Origin: Artemisia argyi
Taxonomy: Eukaryota; Streptophyta; Magnoliopsida; Asterales; Asteraceae
Length of the DNA stretch: 64,000 nt
Assembly: GCA_030686995.1 (NCBI GenBank)
Contig: CM060709.1
Coordinates: 305,514,357-305,578,356 of the forward strand
Direction of reading: 5' to 3'
Part shown: positions 22,557 to 34,469 of the stretch, piece after piece
How the letters are laid out: each line of letters starts with the position of its first letter
How positions within the stretch are numbered: the stretch's first letter is position 1
Position numbers and translations under genes: made by a program
Notes under the pieces: model-generated
What the model saw: the letters and a program-made list of their open reading frames with translations, nothing else
Databases searched by the model: none
What the model was told of the DNA's origin: nothing

Positions 22557-22950
22557 ATAAATCGAACCTTGCTCTTGATACCACTTGATCCGTTCAAAGA
22601 TTATAAGAAAAACAAAGTCTTTGAAACAGATAGATAGAATAATGATAACTGAGCAACACAAGATAGATAGAATAATGATAAGTAAGTGAGCAACACAAAA
22701 GAACATAATGGAACTTTTATTTTATTTAATTCTCTTCAAAGAAAAACAATTTGTTTCACCTTTTCTGTTTTCCTTCGAGGCTACTTTTCTCTATTTTTCT
22801 TTTCCCTATTTATAAAGAAACTAAAAGATAAGCTTGAGTTATATAGGTCAAAGTTATCATACAGGAAGAGATATCTCTTATTCAAACTTCCAACCCATAT
22901 CCCTTTATTTTCTCTTTTGAACTACTTGAAGATCACTACGGATCAATTAA

Positions 22951-23698
22951 ATATTAAAAAAAAAGGATGTTTAATATAACCAATTAAAAGTTAAAAGTAA
23001 TTTAATCGAAAAACACAATCTCATGTTTATTCGACAAAAATAAACGTGTTAGAGTTTAAATTGAACTTTTTAAAAATGGTTAACTAAATGGATCGCGTTA
23101 GAGTTGAGATAAATGAGTCCAAAACCGAACCTTCAGTTTGAACAAAATATGAATCGTCACAAATCATCTTATGCATTCTTTATCTAGAAACGTATGCAAT
23201 GATTCTATTCAATACTTTTAATATGAAAACTTTATAATTTTTTTTACTTGTAAACTGGTTATTTTTTGTTACTTTTCATAAGAAGGATTCTAGAACAAAT
23301 TAATCTATGTCAAACTAAGAACCTACAAAAACCTACCAGTTTGATACCAACTTCCCGAATGATGTTCTTTACTCAGTTATACAAAAACTGTTGTTCGTTG
23401 TCTAGAATGACTTGTTAGCGAGTTTCGAGCTGGTGAAAAGGCTAGAAGAATTTGGTTTCTGTTACTAAATCATTCCTCATCAGCATCATACCCTTGCTAT
23501 GACTTAATCAACATCGTTCTCAGCTATGTATATGTAGTCATAATCTATCTGTGGATTCATAGTTGCACGGTAAAATATCTTACGAAAGTATAGTATTGAG
23601 TATTGACTAATTTTACTCAACACCCAGCAAATATTTTGTGTCTCTTGTAGACATTGTAAACTGGAGTATCTAAACAGGAATTCTACCATTAATCCCTC
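22951..23698. other. Intergenic, nothing recognised
   Basis: AT-rich DNA with only short spurious frames. The first part (22951-23020) would continue the DNA interrupted by the LTR element. Confidence 0.4.
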
Positions 23699-23995
23699 AT
23701 TTTAAAAAAGAGCAAATTGGGCATGACTTCTATTTTAGTCAATGAACTCCAAAAGTCATCCAATTTATAAAAGATGCTATAAATGCTGAAAATTATGAGA
23801 GTTTAAAGAGAGTTTTAGTTGTCCCATATTGATGGAGATCGTAACTAAAAGTGGGTATATATATAGGAGCATCTACAAGTTACATCAGTTTAGAGTTAGG
23901 TGAATTATAGTGACTTCGGAACTTTAATTGGGTACTAGTGAAATAAATACCCAGTCAAATCTTCTGGGTCCTAAAATACATTTCTTTCTAACTTT
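23699..23995 (+). repeat. snRNA-promoter repeat copy D
   Basis: USE-like GTCCCATATTG at 23821-23831 and TATATATATA from 23856, exactly 24 nt apart. Upstream block with GACTTCTATTTTAGTC at about 23725. Downstream a hairpin TTGGGTA...TACCCAG at 23928-23953, then a C-T6 run near 23992 that could stop polymerase III. Confidence 0.55.
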
Positions 23996-24130
23996 TTTAC
24001 TAAAATTATAAGTAAAACAAAGGTAATGTTTTCTAAAGCCATGCAACTAAGCAAATCAAGCTTAATACTTCTATGATAATTTTTTGGGTTTTGTTTGAGA
24101 TTGCTTATAAAAACTTCTTATTCTTTTTTA

Positions 24131-24650
24131 CATGGTAATTCATAAAAAGTAAACCACACTTTCACTCTATAAGCAACTGAGAAAAACAATCTCAAACACC
24201 TCAAAAATACTCACTCCAAATGTCCCCTTAAATTATTGTAACTAAACTAACAGAATACACACTTATGATAAGTAAAATAACATGAAAAAGAATGAAATAA
24301 CTTTAAAGGTATTGATCTGTAGAGGATGAGTAACTGAGAGTCAAAACCTTATGAATTTGTGATTAAGCTTATCATGAGTCATTGAGAGTCAAAACCTTGT
24401 GAATTTGTGAGTAAGCTTATAATAAATCCTGTAAAATGGTTTAAGTTTCATGGGTTGCTACTTTTCAAATAAAAAAGATACTTGCACAAGTTTATGTAGA
24501 TGTCGAAAATTCAAACCAATAACTATCAACTAGTCTGATACCATTTTTGTTCTGAACAAAATTGGTTTAGTTATTTTTTAAAGAAAAGCAAGGCATAATG
24601 TCACATCATGAGATTAGTCCATCGATGCTTAGAATGACCAAGTTCGTCAC
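24131..24650. repeat. Segmental duplication arm B (empty site of the 582-2751 element)
   Basis: Aligns with 330-576 and 2757-2994. At 24415-24430 the sequence reads AAGCTTATAATAAATCCTGT continuously, where arm A carries the LTR element between two TAATA copies. A second, partial copy of the GAGTCATTGAGAGTCAAAACC motif is present at 24360-24400. Between 24651 and 24831 there is only a short open frame (24660-24842) of unknown meaning. Confidence 0.75.
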
Positions 24651-24839
24651 ACGAATGAATTGATGTCAAGGGTAGTAAGAATGCGTTTAGACATAAGTTT
24701 AGTTTCAACATTACTCACCATTTATGCTCTTTACACAGTAGTCGAAACTGATCGACATGTTAGTGACACGGAACAATTACCAAGTAATCGATCAACATCA
24801 ATAATTAGGAATATATTAAGCTTCATTATCACATTGAAG

Positions 24840-25256
24840 TAGAGGTGGCAATTTGTGCCCAAAATCAAAAAAATGTGCTAAATGGAAAAAAAATTTAAAA
24901 GATTTAGGCATATTTGGGCATTTTATTTATTTATTTATTTTAATGGGCATATATTGCTCATTTAGAAGTTAAATGGACATAATGGACACTTGTTTTTTTC
25001 TCTCAATTGGAGAACACTAAATTGTTTTTTTATGAAAAACTTAGGGATATAGTATATTTAGTTACTTAAATATAAATAAGGTGTTACGCTTGAGATTTTT
25101 TTTTTTTTTTTTTGTTTTAGGTCTTTTCTAAAGCGATTCGTATAACATGCGCCCGTTTGGCCCGCCCCCGTTTAGCCTGTGCCCGTTTCGCTCCTGCCCA
25201 TTTAGCCTATAGCCCGTTTAGCCCGTAGCCTGTAGCCGCCCGTTTTGCCACCTCTA
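24840..25256. mobile_element. hAT-type MITE
   Basis: TIR TAGAGGTGGCAA (24840-24851) and TTGCCACCTCTA (25245-25256). Perfect 8 bp TSD CATTGAAG at 24832-24839 and 25257-25264. The right half carries CCCGTTTAGCCCG-type repeats. Non-coding, 417 bp. Confidence 0.9.
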
Positions 25257-25399
25257 CATTGAAGCATTAACATTTCACGATGAGGAACTTCTTGTTCATT
25301 ACGAACCCGAGATGAAGATACGGGTTTAGAAACATCTTTTTTAAGACTATATAAGAAATCACCTCTAAAGCTTAAGTGGAGTTCAGTAAAACAAAAAAC

Positions 25400-25650
25400 C
25401 AAATACTTGAATCTAAGAGAAGAGCAAATTGGACATGACTTCTATTTTAGTCAATCAATGAAGTCGAAAATTCATCCAACTATAAGAAGACGTTATGGAA
25501 CTTATGAGTTTAGAAATGGTTTTAGATGCCCCACATTGGTGGAGATTGTAACAAAAAATGGGTATATATAAAGGAACCTATTGTCAATGCTGGTTTAGTA
25601 TAAAGGAGCCTATTGGCAATCTTGGTTGCTTAGGTGCTATCTAAAGAGTT
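25400..25650 (+). repeat. snRNA-promoter repeat copy E
   Basis: USE-like GCCCCACATTG at 25528-25538, 24 nt, then TATATATA from 25563. It is the arm B counterpart of copy A (3517). Confidence 0.5.
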
Positions 25651-25699
25651 TACTGTTGAGTATTGACTAATATTCTCTCTTGTAGACAATGTAAACCAT

Positions 25700-25960
25700 C
25701 TAAAGTGGAATTTGACCATTAATACCTCATTTTACGGTATTACAAAAACTGAAGACTTCAATCTTAATTGTCCCACATTGGTGGACGGTTGTATCAATAG
25801 TGCGTATATATAAAAGATCCTATAATAATAAGATTAGTTAAAAGTAAAATGAATTATAACCGTTGATTTTTTTTATTGATGCTAGTTAAGAAAAACATAG
25901 GTCATAGTATTAAGATACATTTCTGTCTTTATTTTTTGTTAACACGGTACTACCAAAACC
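25700..25960 (+). repeat. snRNA-promoter repeat copy F
   Basis: GTCCCACATTG at 25770-25780 (one mismatch to the USE), 24 nt, TATATATAAA from 25805. The upstream homology block is shorter than in other copies. Confidence 0.55.
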
Positions 25961-26279
25961 GGATTTTATTTGTTTACACAGTTTGCAGCCAATAAAAAAG
26001 GCTGAATTATGTTGGTATTCTGACAAGAAACTCATTACTCGCCGGTATCATACATCTACACTTTGATTCAACGTCCTTCTGAGCTATTTTATTTTCAGCT
26101 TAAGAACACCAGGTCATGATAATTCCTTTAGAGATTTAATTTACAACTTTGCTTCATTGCGAATGAACATTATTCATCAATGATCGCCTTACTAGTAAGA
26201 GCAAGCATCATTTTCTTAGTAGCACAACACTGTAAACTAACTTAAGTGAAAATCTACCATTAATTCCTCATCTAACAGT

Positions 26280-26580
26280 AAATCAAAAACTAAATACAAA
26301 AGTCAAATTGGACATGACTTCTATGTTAGTCGATAAAATCCAAAAGTCACCCAACTTCAAAAGGAGTTATAAATGTCAGAGTTGATAAAGGTTTGACAAT
26401 GGTCCTTAGTGTCCCACATTGGTAGAGGTTGTAACCAAGTGTGTGTATATATCTAAAAGCATATAAAGTAGATCATATCAGAATAAAATGGATTTTAGTA
26501 CTTTGGAGCTGGTTCACTAGGTCACATACCTAGAGAACCTCCTATTTAGCACAAAAACTCATTTCATTATTGATATTTTT
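26280..26580 (+). repeat. snRNA-promoter repeat copy G
   Basis: GTCCCACATTG at 26411-26421, 24 nt, TATATAT from 26446. Downstream hairpin CTAGGT...ACCTAG near 26518-26534. The block 26000-26560 matches 45470-45990, so copies G and I were duplicated together. Confidence 0.55.
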
Positions 26581-28505
26581 TAACAAAATGTATATTATAT
26601 AACAATTAATACATGTATGTTAGTAATATATAGGGTAAACTGCAAATTATGTCCCTAGTTTCCTATTTTTGCAGCGGATGTTTCTCAATACTTAAAACTA
26701 CGAAAATTGTCCCTGTGGTTTCCACTTTGGTGAGAATAATGCCCCTTTTCGCTAACGACCATTACTTTTTTCCTTTTGTCAAGGTCAAAAGCATGCGAAC
26801 TAGTTTACTCTCTTCTTCTTTCCCACTCAAGAACATGAGAACACTACCAAGATTTTGCCCATAATTTTTGAAGATTAACACCAACAACATAAAACAACTT
26901 GTTTTTAGATCTTGTTTCAAATCGTTAATACACTTGCAAATCCGGAAACACCCACAAATTCACCAAACAACACCACTTTACTCATCACCTGTTAATAGAT
27001 CATGAAGAAACATTTTATCTCCTTTAACAAATTAAACCTGGCAACTTTCTCCAAAAACACTTGCTATTAATAAGTTCGGTATGTGTTCTTTTTCTTCAAC
27101 TCCATAACTGAGATAAAGCCAAATCACAATCCATATGGAGTTGTAATCATGCTTCATATTTAAGTACCTTCACTTTATTACCAGATTTAAAGGTCCCAAG
27201 AACCTCCATGTCAAACAGAGGACCAATTCCTTGTAGCTGAAAACTGAATAAACAAATTTTGTTCATGTGGAAACTCCCATGGTGAGCAACATCTCAAAAT
27301 ATGTTCAAACAAATCAAGGTATAGTTTAAATCAAAAAAGAAAAAGTATGGTAGTTTATATATAATCTAAATAAAATGAATTGTAGGAAGTCTGACTTGAT
27401 TGAGGTACTGGTGAAATAAAATACCTCATCCAATGTTCACTTCTTACTAAAATACATTTCTCTCTACCTTTTTATCTAAAATATATTACAATCAATAGTT
27501 CATAACGAGAACTGTGATTACTCGCAGCAGCGAGCATGGTTTGATAAAAAAATTGCTTCTAGTATTGATCTATATGCATTCATGGTATACTTATGAAACA
27601 GAGGAAGATTATATGAATTAATAATTTAAACCTCAACTTTTGAATCTAAAAAAGCTACAACAACTAAAACGTACAAACAAAATACTTCATATGTTGGTTG
27701 GAAATGATATTATTTATAAGAACTCCTAAGTACTTTCATTTGTTTCGCGTAAATTTCACATCTTAATACAAAATGGGATATGTTTGGTAGTTATAGGAGA
27801 TGTTTGTTGAATTATATACCTAAGTTCTTCTTTTATTTGTATACAATTTAAAATCGTAATAATGAAACATTGAATCACTATGACTAAAAACTCGTCTTGT
27901 AGGGAACAGTTAAGTTGTTGAACATAAGATTGCCCGATCCTTATATCTACTATCGTAATAATCAAACATTAAGGGTGGTGCCAAATAGTCACTCCCAAAC
28001 ATTAAGGATACACGGTTATAGTATGTCCCGCCAAAAGTTATCCCAACTCTTTTGTTAGTTTTCAGTCAAGGATGTAACCAACAAACTTTGCCCCCAATTT
28101 TTCAATTTTGGGTCCAAACATGAAAACTTTAATTTTTTATGAAATTGAATCTTACTCTCCTCGAAACACTCATTGCTTCCAAAAAAGAACGGAAAGTGCT
28201 AAGCTTTCTCATTCAAATAAACACCGTTAATCATAAATATGTTTGATACAACAAGAAAATGCACTCTTAAATCTCTTACGGTACTTATGCAACAAGAAAA
28301 TTAAAACACACAAACATAGTTGACAAAGTAACGTTTATTTAACTACAACATGCATTGCTCCTTGCTGCAGTTACTCTCGACTTCACCGTACAAGCTTGAT
28401 GATAGACCTGTAAGGCTGTAAGAGTTCAAAAATAAAACCATGTTAGCGATGAATTATTAACAAACTCATGTAAAATCAGATTCTACAAAAGGAGAACATA
28501 GTACC
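26581..28505. other. Intergenic with a partial snRNA-promoter repeat (copy J)
   Basis: Mostly featureless AT-rich DNA. Near 26640-26750 the reading ...TGTCCCTAGTTTCC... resembles a decayed end of the foldback family at 49805. At 27340-27480 only the downstream half of the snRNA-promoter repeat is present: TTTATATATA, then hairpin TGAGGTA...TACCTCA (27401-27428), then CTTTTTATC. No USE precedes it. Confidence 0.45.
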
Positions 28506-31500
28506 TCATATATGTTGAAGCACATCGAGAATACGCTGCAACTCATTGACAACGAATTCTATTTGCATCCGTTGTTGTGGGGAATCCATAGAGCATGATA
28601 CTCCAATCTTGATAGTTGCGACCAAACATTCTTCCACTTTCTTCGCATTCGCTTCTGTACTTTGCAACACAATCGCATCACCATCAATAACATCAATTAC
28701 ATGATCTGGTAATGCCATGTAAGCAAATTTATGAAGGCTAAGACCATCGTTAAACATGTCATGTGTCGGCTTTTTCCCGGTCATCACCTCTAGTAATAAT
28801 ATTCCAAAACTGTAGACGTCTCCAATACTTGCCATTGCGCTCCCGATACCATACTCTACAAATTGGGTTCAGTTAATTTACAAAACTGTAGTTTGCAAGT
28901 ATCAACATAAGCATCATGGAATACAAGAATCATATATTACCTGGAGGTGTGTAACCAATTGTTCCTTTGACCCTAGTTGAGCTGTTTGGGTTTAAGTCTG
29001 CACCAAGTAGTCGAGCTAAACCAAAGTCTCCAACATGAGCAACCATATCATCGTCAAGTAGAATGTTGCTAGGCTTCAAGTCACCGTGAACAATCGTTGT
29101 TTGGCTGCCATTGTGAAGATAGTCAAGTGCAGTTGCAACATCTCTGAGAATATTTATTCTTTGAACAAGGTTGAGTTTTGATTTATTTGCACTTGAATGA
29201 AGCCAATCGTGCACACTTCCATTGGGCATAAACTCGTAAACCAAAGCTTTAAAATCATTGCCCTGAAAATCAACACTTGAACATGAAGTTATTATCTTCA
29301 ACAAATTACGGTGTCGAATATTCCGCCAAACTTCACATTCTGCTAGAAAACTTTGGTGAGCTCCTTGATTTTGCAGATTTAGAACTTTGACGGCAACAAA
29401 TTTATCACCATTAGAATCTAGGATTCCTTTATAAACAGAGCTGAACCCACCCTCACCAATCAAATTTGCAATAGAGAAGCCATCAGTAGCCTTGATAAGT
29501 TGATTGTATGAAACTTTCAAGAACGGTTCATTTCCTGAAGATTGAGCCGGTTGACTATTGCGTTTCTTCTTGCAGAAAAGATGCACACAATATAATACAA
29601 CGAGCAACGCCGGTGCAATCAAAATGAGTAATACCAATAAAGGAAACCTTTTTTTCTTACTACCCGTCTCCATGCATTTGCGTAACTCAAGCGTATCCAT
29701 GCCACCACAAAGCCTATTATTCCCCAAAACCGAAAATGCACTTGCATTGGCAAACACTCCTAAAGCCGGTACATCACCCTCAAAATCATTAAAGGATAGG
29801 TTCAAATATTCTAAGGATTTCCATTTTTCTAAATATTTTGGAATCTTGCCTGATAAATTATTTTGAGAAATGTCGAGTACCCCCAATCCTCCCAAGGAAC
29901 TTAATGAAGATGGTATTGTGCCTTGAAATTGGTTGCCTCGTAAGTTTAACGTTGTAAGGCTAATGCACTCACCAAGGCTACTAGTAATGGTACCTGATAA
30001 ATTATTATAAGATAAATCGAGATGGCTCAACATCCTGAGGTCTTTAATCTCTGATGGAATAGAACCAGACAGGTTGTTGTATGAAAGATCTAAAAAATAA
30101 TTTAGTGATGGAAGTTGAAGAATCTGATTGGGTATTTTTCCACTGAGCCTATTGTTTGCAAGTTCTAACCCATTAAGTTTTGTACAATTCCCAAGGCTTG
30201 ATGGAATATGGCCTTCTAATTTGTTGATATCTAAATAAAGTTCGGTCAACAATGATAAGTTCCCGATGGCATTAGGAATAGTCCCTGAAAATTGATTTCT
30301 AGATAGATCAAGAATTTGAAGCCTTTGAAGTTTACCAATGGTTGTGGGGATTTTTCCTTTGAATAAATTAGGCCCTAAATCTATATAGGTCAAGCCAACT
30401 AGACTACCTATACTTGAAGGAAGGCTTCCAAATAATTGATTTTCTGCTAATATTAAGTGATTGAGTTGATTAGAAAGATTACCTATTGATATCGGAAGCA
30501 CTCCTACGAGGTTGCAATTATAAAGATTTAAGGTTACTAACCTGGTGCAGTTTTTCAAAGAATCAATAAACCTCATGTCATCAGCTTCTCCGCGTCCATG
30601 GAAGTTGTTATGCTGTAAGCTAAGTTTATAAATATCTCTTAGTTTTGAAAAATCGATTGTCAACTTCCCACTAAAATTGTTGATACTCATTTCAAGATAT
30701 CCTAATTTAGTGCAATTTGAAATAGAAGGTGGAAGAATTCCTGTCAGCTCGTTACCCGATAACTGAAGGAGCTCAAGATTTGGGAGCTGATTACCCATTT
30801 TTGAAGGAAGACTACCAGTGAGGTGATTTTCAGCTAAGGAAAAAGTAACTAGGAGTGAGAGGTTGAAAATGGAAGGAGGGATATTTCCATATAAGTTGCA
30901 GCCACCGCAGTAAAATCCTGTCAAGCTTTTCCAAAGACCCACGGTATCTGGAATGCTCCCACCCAATGGGTTCCCTTCAGCAGATAACACTTCCATTGAT
31001 GTGATATTCCCCAAGAAAGGTGGGATTCCACCTGTTAACTTATTTTGGTGAATTACAAGATCAGCAAGTTTCGAGAGTAAACTAATCTCCTTGGGTATGC
31101 TTCCAGAAAGATTATTTTGAGCCAGCCAAAGGATTTCGAGGTTAGAACAACCAGACAAGTTTGTGGGAATGACTCCACTGAATTTGTTTTCGTTAAGATA
31201 AAGAATACGTAGCCTAGATAGACGACCAAGTTCATGAGGAATGATTCCTTGAAAGCTGTTGTTCCAGAGATAAAGGTGACGGAGGAAGCTTAGGTTTCCC
31301 ACATGTGGAGACAACGAGCCTTTTAAGCCTTTCGAAGACAGTTGTACACCAGTCACTCGTTTGTGCCGCTTTCCACATGAAATACCACTCCAATCACAGA
31401 AATGAAAGGAATGGTTCCACGAGGTTAGAACTTTGTATGGATCATGGGTGATCTTTGACTTAAATGACAACAGCGCAAGATAATCAGTCTCATTACTGCC

Positions 31501-31635
31501 ATACGAAGCAGAGACGGTGGCTGAAGTAAGACATATAATCACGAGACCATAAAAGATAATTGAAATATGAGAGGAAGTTGATAAGTAAATTATTGCTTGC
31601 GGTGACTTCATTTTTTGAAATCTACTTAAAATCAT
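28506..31635 (-). CDS. LRR receptor-like kinase, subfamily XII (EFR/Xa21-like, non-RD)
   Basis: Two exons: 31635-28941 and 28855-28506, joined TTCCTCCAG|GT...AG|AGTATGG to read YTPPEYGIG across a conserved kinase-domain intron of 85 bp. Domains in order: signal peptide (FYGLVIICLTSATVSA), LRRNT_2 cap with CDWSGISC, about 20 plant-type LRRs (LxxNxLSGxIP) to about residue 640, a membrane helix at about 664-684 followed by CKKKR, and a kinase from about 720 with GEGGFSSV, VAVKV, HGDLKPSN and DFG. The catalytic loop is HGD instead of HRD, a non-RD kinase, typical of pattern-recognition immune receptors in this subfamily. Expected to act at the plasma membrane; the ligand is unknown. A TATA box 24 nt above the first ATG puts the likely transcription start at or below it, so translation probably starts at the second Met (31611, MKSPQAI), giving 1006 residues. 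All key motifs look intact. Confidence 0.93.
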
Positions 31636-31648
31636 AAGAGTAAGTATT

Positions 31649-31860
31649 GGCTTTTTATAGTCGGGTTAAGCAAGAATATTTGGGGTGCATGTGGGGAGAC
31701 TGCACTTAATTATATTACATTATGACTTTAATCATGCCATCCAAATAGCATGACTAGCAAGAATATTTGGGGTAGGGTGATCTTTGGCTTTTTATACTCG
31801 GGTTGAGCAAGAATATTTGGGGTAGGGGAGACTGCACTTATATTGCATTATATTTAAGGG
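31649..31860 (-). promoter_or_regulatory. Duplicated core promoter of the receptor kinase
   Basis: A TATA box (minus strand CTATAAAAAG, 31651-31660) precedes the gene. The surrounding block of about 70 bp, containing GCAAGAATATTTGGGGT and AGACTGCACTTA, is repeated at about 31785-31855 with its own TATA-like CTTTTTATAC. A third GCAAGAATATTTGGGG lies near 31758. The region up to 32241 also has two related copies of ATAATGGTCCA.GATGTAAGCAACTT (about 31861 and 32039). Confidence 0.6.
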
Positions 31861-32241
31861 ATAATGGTCCAGATGTAAGCAACTTGACATACTACCTTTA
31901 GGATGCAACTATCATATATCATGTGTAATGTCTATTAGATAAATTAATGCATTTATAAATGTTTCTGATTCTATTAGGAGCACATTCATATATCATGTTC
32001 ACGTGTTTTTCTTTACAAGTAAAAGAGTAATTTAAGGAATAATGGTCCAAGATGTAAGCAACTTGACACCTTCCTTTTGGCTCTACCTACTACTTTTAGG
32101 ATGCAACTTGTATACATTCAATCATGCATCCATCAATTATTTATCTATTAGATAACGTTAAATGCCTTTCTTTATTACGGGCACATTCATTTTCCAGACA
32201 ATATATTCCAATGTATTACGATATTTACCAAAGCACATAAA

Positions 32242-32517
32242 CTAGTGGGAGGTATTGAGTTCTGATAGTGATTTGGACTTTGCAAAATCGCTTACTGCTT
32301 CATCCGTTTTCATGCGTTGGACAAATTTTGCATCTCCTTTGAGATCAACTTTGCCATCTTCACCAACTACTGCCGTATCAACACCAATCTGCTCTGCAGA
32401 CTTCTCAACACCAAGGATATTACCAAGCTTTGAACCAGCAAGTTCCCAAAAACACTGACGTGATTTACTCATACTTTTTTTTCCATGAACTTCACGAACA
32501 AGGTTGGAACCTTGCAT
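32242..32517 (-). pseudogene. PRP16 (DEAH-box splicing ATPase) internal fragment
   Basis: One exon-like frame of about 90 codons. The peptide SKSRQCFWELAGSKLGNILG, then VEKSAEQIGVDTAVVGEDG and EAVSDFAKSKSLSE corresponds to the conserved segment just N-terminal of the helicase core of plant PRP16 (DEAH7/CUV type). The homology stops abruptly at SLSE, before the ATPase domain, and no other part of the gene is found nearby. A small exon capture or retrocopied fragment is likely. It cannot encode a helicase. Confidence 0.75.
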
Positions 32518-34469
32518 AAAATCTTAGCCTTATCGGACAAGTCATCCTATAAAAGCATTATGGGTTATGCTTGTTTTGTAAACACAATCCTCCCGTCAAG
32601 AAATGGAGGTTTTGTATCTGAAATAAAATAGCTAAAATTCAGCAGCTGTCTCCTAATTCCTAAATCACAAATACCAAACGGAAAATTACCAATAATTGAG
32701 CCGTGTGATATGGGACCTTATTAAAAAATGTTCCCATTTTCAAAAGTTCATATCAAAATGAACCTATATTTAGCAAACTACCCAAAATCTGTTGGTGTTA
32801 ACAGGTTCAGTACAGATGGCTATTTCGACCCATTTTACTTATGAGTGGTAAATAAAAAAGTAACTTGGGGAAAAAAATGGTGCTCAGTACATAGAACCTC
32901 CCAAATCAAATAATTTTAATGATATCAGATATATTGAACTTTTGTACTCATAATCAACATACTGACTACTTATTAATGGAGAGTACCAAAAAAATGAATA
33001 TAATTTTGTTTTCTTTATTTTACCGAGATGCAACAAGCCCCCTGGATCTGTAGACACATGCTCCTACATCAAGAAGAAAAGGAATTTACAAGGGATGCTT
33101 GGGACTTGGACCAGATTACAAAAGGGATGAAAAGATGATCGACATAATCACTCGTGGACATGCTCATTTCCATGATTCTGAATGGAGGAATTAAGGAAGA
33201 AGAGAGTTGAACTTGAACGCCTCAGAAATAACCAAAAGTGCTTCCCGGGAGACAACCTGGAATGGTTTCCAAATTTTCTTTTCTTTTATCAGGTTAATGT
33301 TCATTCTGTCGAGTCGATACGGCTTGTCCAGCCTTTGGTACGGCGTATTCCACTCTCAGAATTTGTACTTTTGTTTATTTCGGCATTTTTAGGATTTTTA
33401 TTTTATTAAATATATGTCGGGCCTTTAATACGGCGTATTCCTGTTTTGGGATACGAAGTATTCAAGCCCTAGCTCGTACTTGTTTTTCCTGTTCAATATG
33501 GATAGTTGAGGGATAATAATTGCAAATTCAAAAAAAGTAATTGTGGGAAGAAGACGAAGGTAAATTAGTCATTTCACATGACCACTAACAGGATTTTGTA
33601 ATAGTCGTTAGCAAAATCGCAAATTTGCAATAACAGTGCTTGTTCAGGGTCATTGTTCGCAAAAGTCCAAACGTTATATACACAACGAGTTTTTAGATAA
33701 CCATAGTACTTAAAAAACATATTTAACAAAATGAGCATTATTAAAGCTATTTAACATATACGTAGTAACATATGCTTTTATAAATTTTTTCTTATAAACG
33801 GAGGAACATCGAAAATAACCGCTAGCAACGACGGTTGTCCACCATCTGTCATCATTACATTCGAGTCACCTATCCATGATTGATGTTCCTTATCTCTCTT
33901 TGATTCGATTTCTTCAATTCTGTTTTTCGAAAAACCCATATTCGAAACTTCCACAAGTAAGTTGTCACTGATTATGTTCCAGATAGAAGTTTACATTCAT
34001 GATATTGTTTTACTAGTAATTAGCAAAATCTGTGAATACTAGCTCCTCAAAGATACATTGTAATCACCTATCTGTGTTACGAAGAAATAGGGATTATGCT
34101 ATACAAAATGGTCTTTGTTTTCATCATTTCTATTCTGTTTATTAACAGGTTTTTTTTCCAACAAAAAAAGAGGGTTCATTTGAACTTTGCAGGATGGTCC
34201 AGTGGAAGATTGATAACTTGTTGTGTTTCACGGAGAGCACGGCGACCGGGTAATTGTACAACTCAACCATATTTTGACAAGTGTCCTTTATTTTAATATT
34301 ATAGTACATTTAGATTACGGGTTGCCCATATAAGTTGCCCTAAAAGTATAAGTTGCCGAAAACAAATGACATTTGCCAAAAATATAGTTGAGTTGTACAC
34401 TTGCCTAGTCGTCCTTGTCTTTTTTGGACTTTTAAAAAATAAGAGGGTAAAGAGTGATGTTCCTTCCAT
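32518..34469. other. Intergenic, no supported gene
   Basis: A more GC-rich stretch at 33030-33280 (plus strand) could be a decayed exon, but its peptide is not recognised and its frame is interrupted. GGTACGGCGTATTCC and ATACGGCGTATTCC form a direct repeat at about 33338 and 33429. 34180-34400 has two near-inverted stretches around GTGTACAACT/AGTTGTACAC. Confidence 0.4.

Larger units (their letters stand above)
20049..22945 (-). mobile_element. Non-autonomous Ty3/gypsy element (Gag-protease only)
   Basis: LTRs at 20049-20375 and 22586-22945 start TGATCCG and end CGGATCA. The TSD is ATTAA (20044-20048, 22946-22950). On the minus strand the 5' LTR is followed by TGGTATCAAGAGC, an initiator-Met-type primer-binding site, and the 3' LTR is preceded by the purine tract GGGGAAGGGGAGGCA. 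The 2.2 kb interior codes for Gag, a zinc knuckle and a protease; reverse transcriptase, RNase H and integrase are absent. This matches the group called terminal-repeat retrotransposons with a GAG domain (TR-GAG). The right LTR has an extra 33 bp tandem duplication near 22650. Confidence 0.9.

Noticed and set aside
33030..33410. Small gene with EELRKKRVELERLRN peptide
   Set aside because: Short, frame broken by stops on both sides, no splice signals that extend it, not recognised.
26633..33660. Transposon ends of the foldback family possibly flanking the receptor kinase
   Set aside because: The two stretches that resemble GGTCC-type TIRs are weak and 7 kb apart with no TSD; a composite element is not supported.
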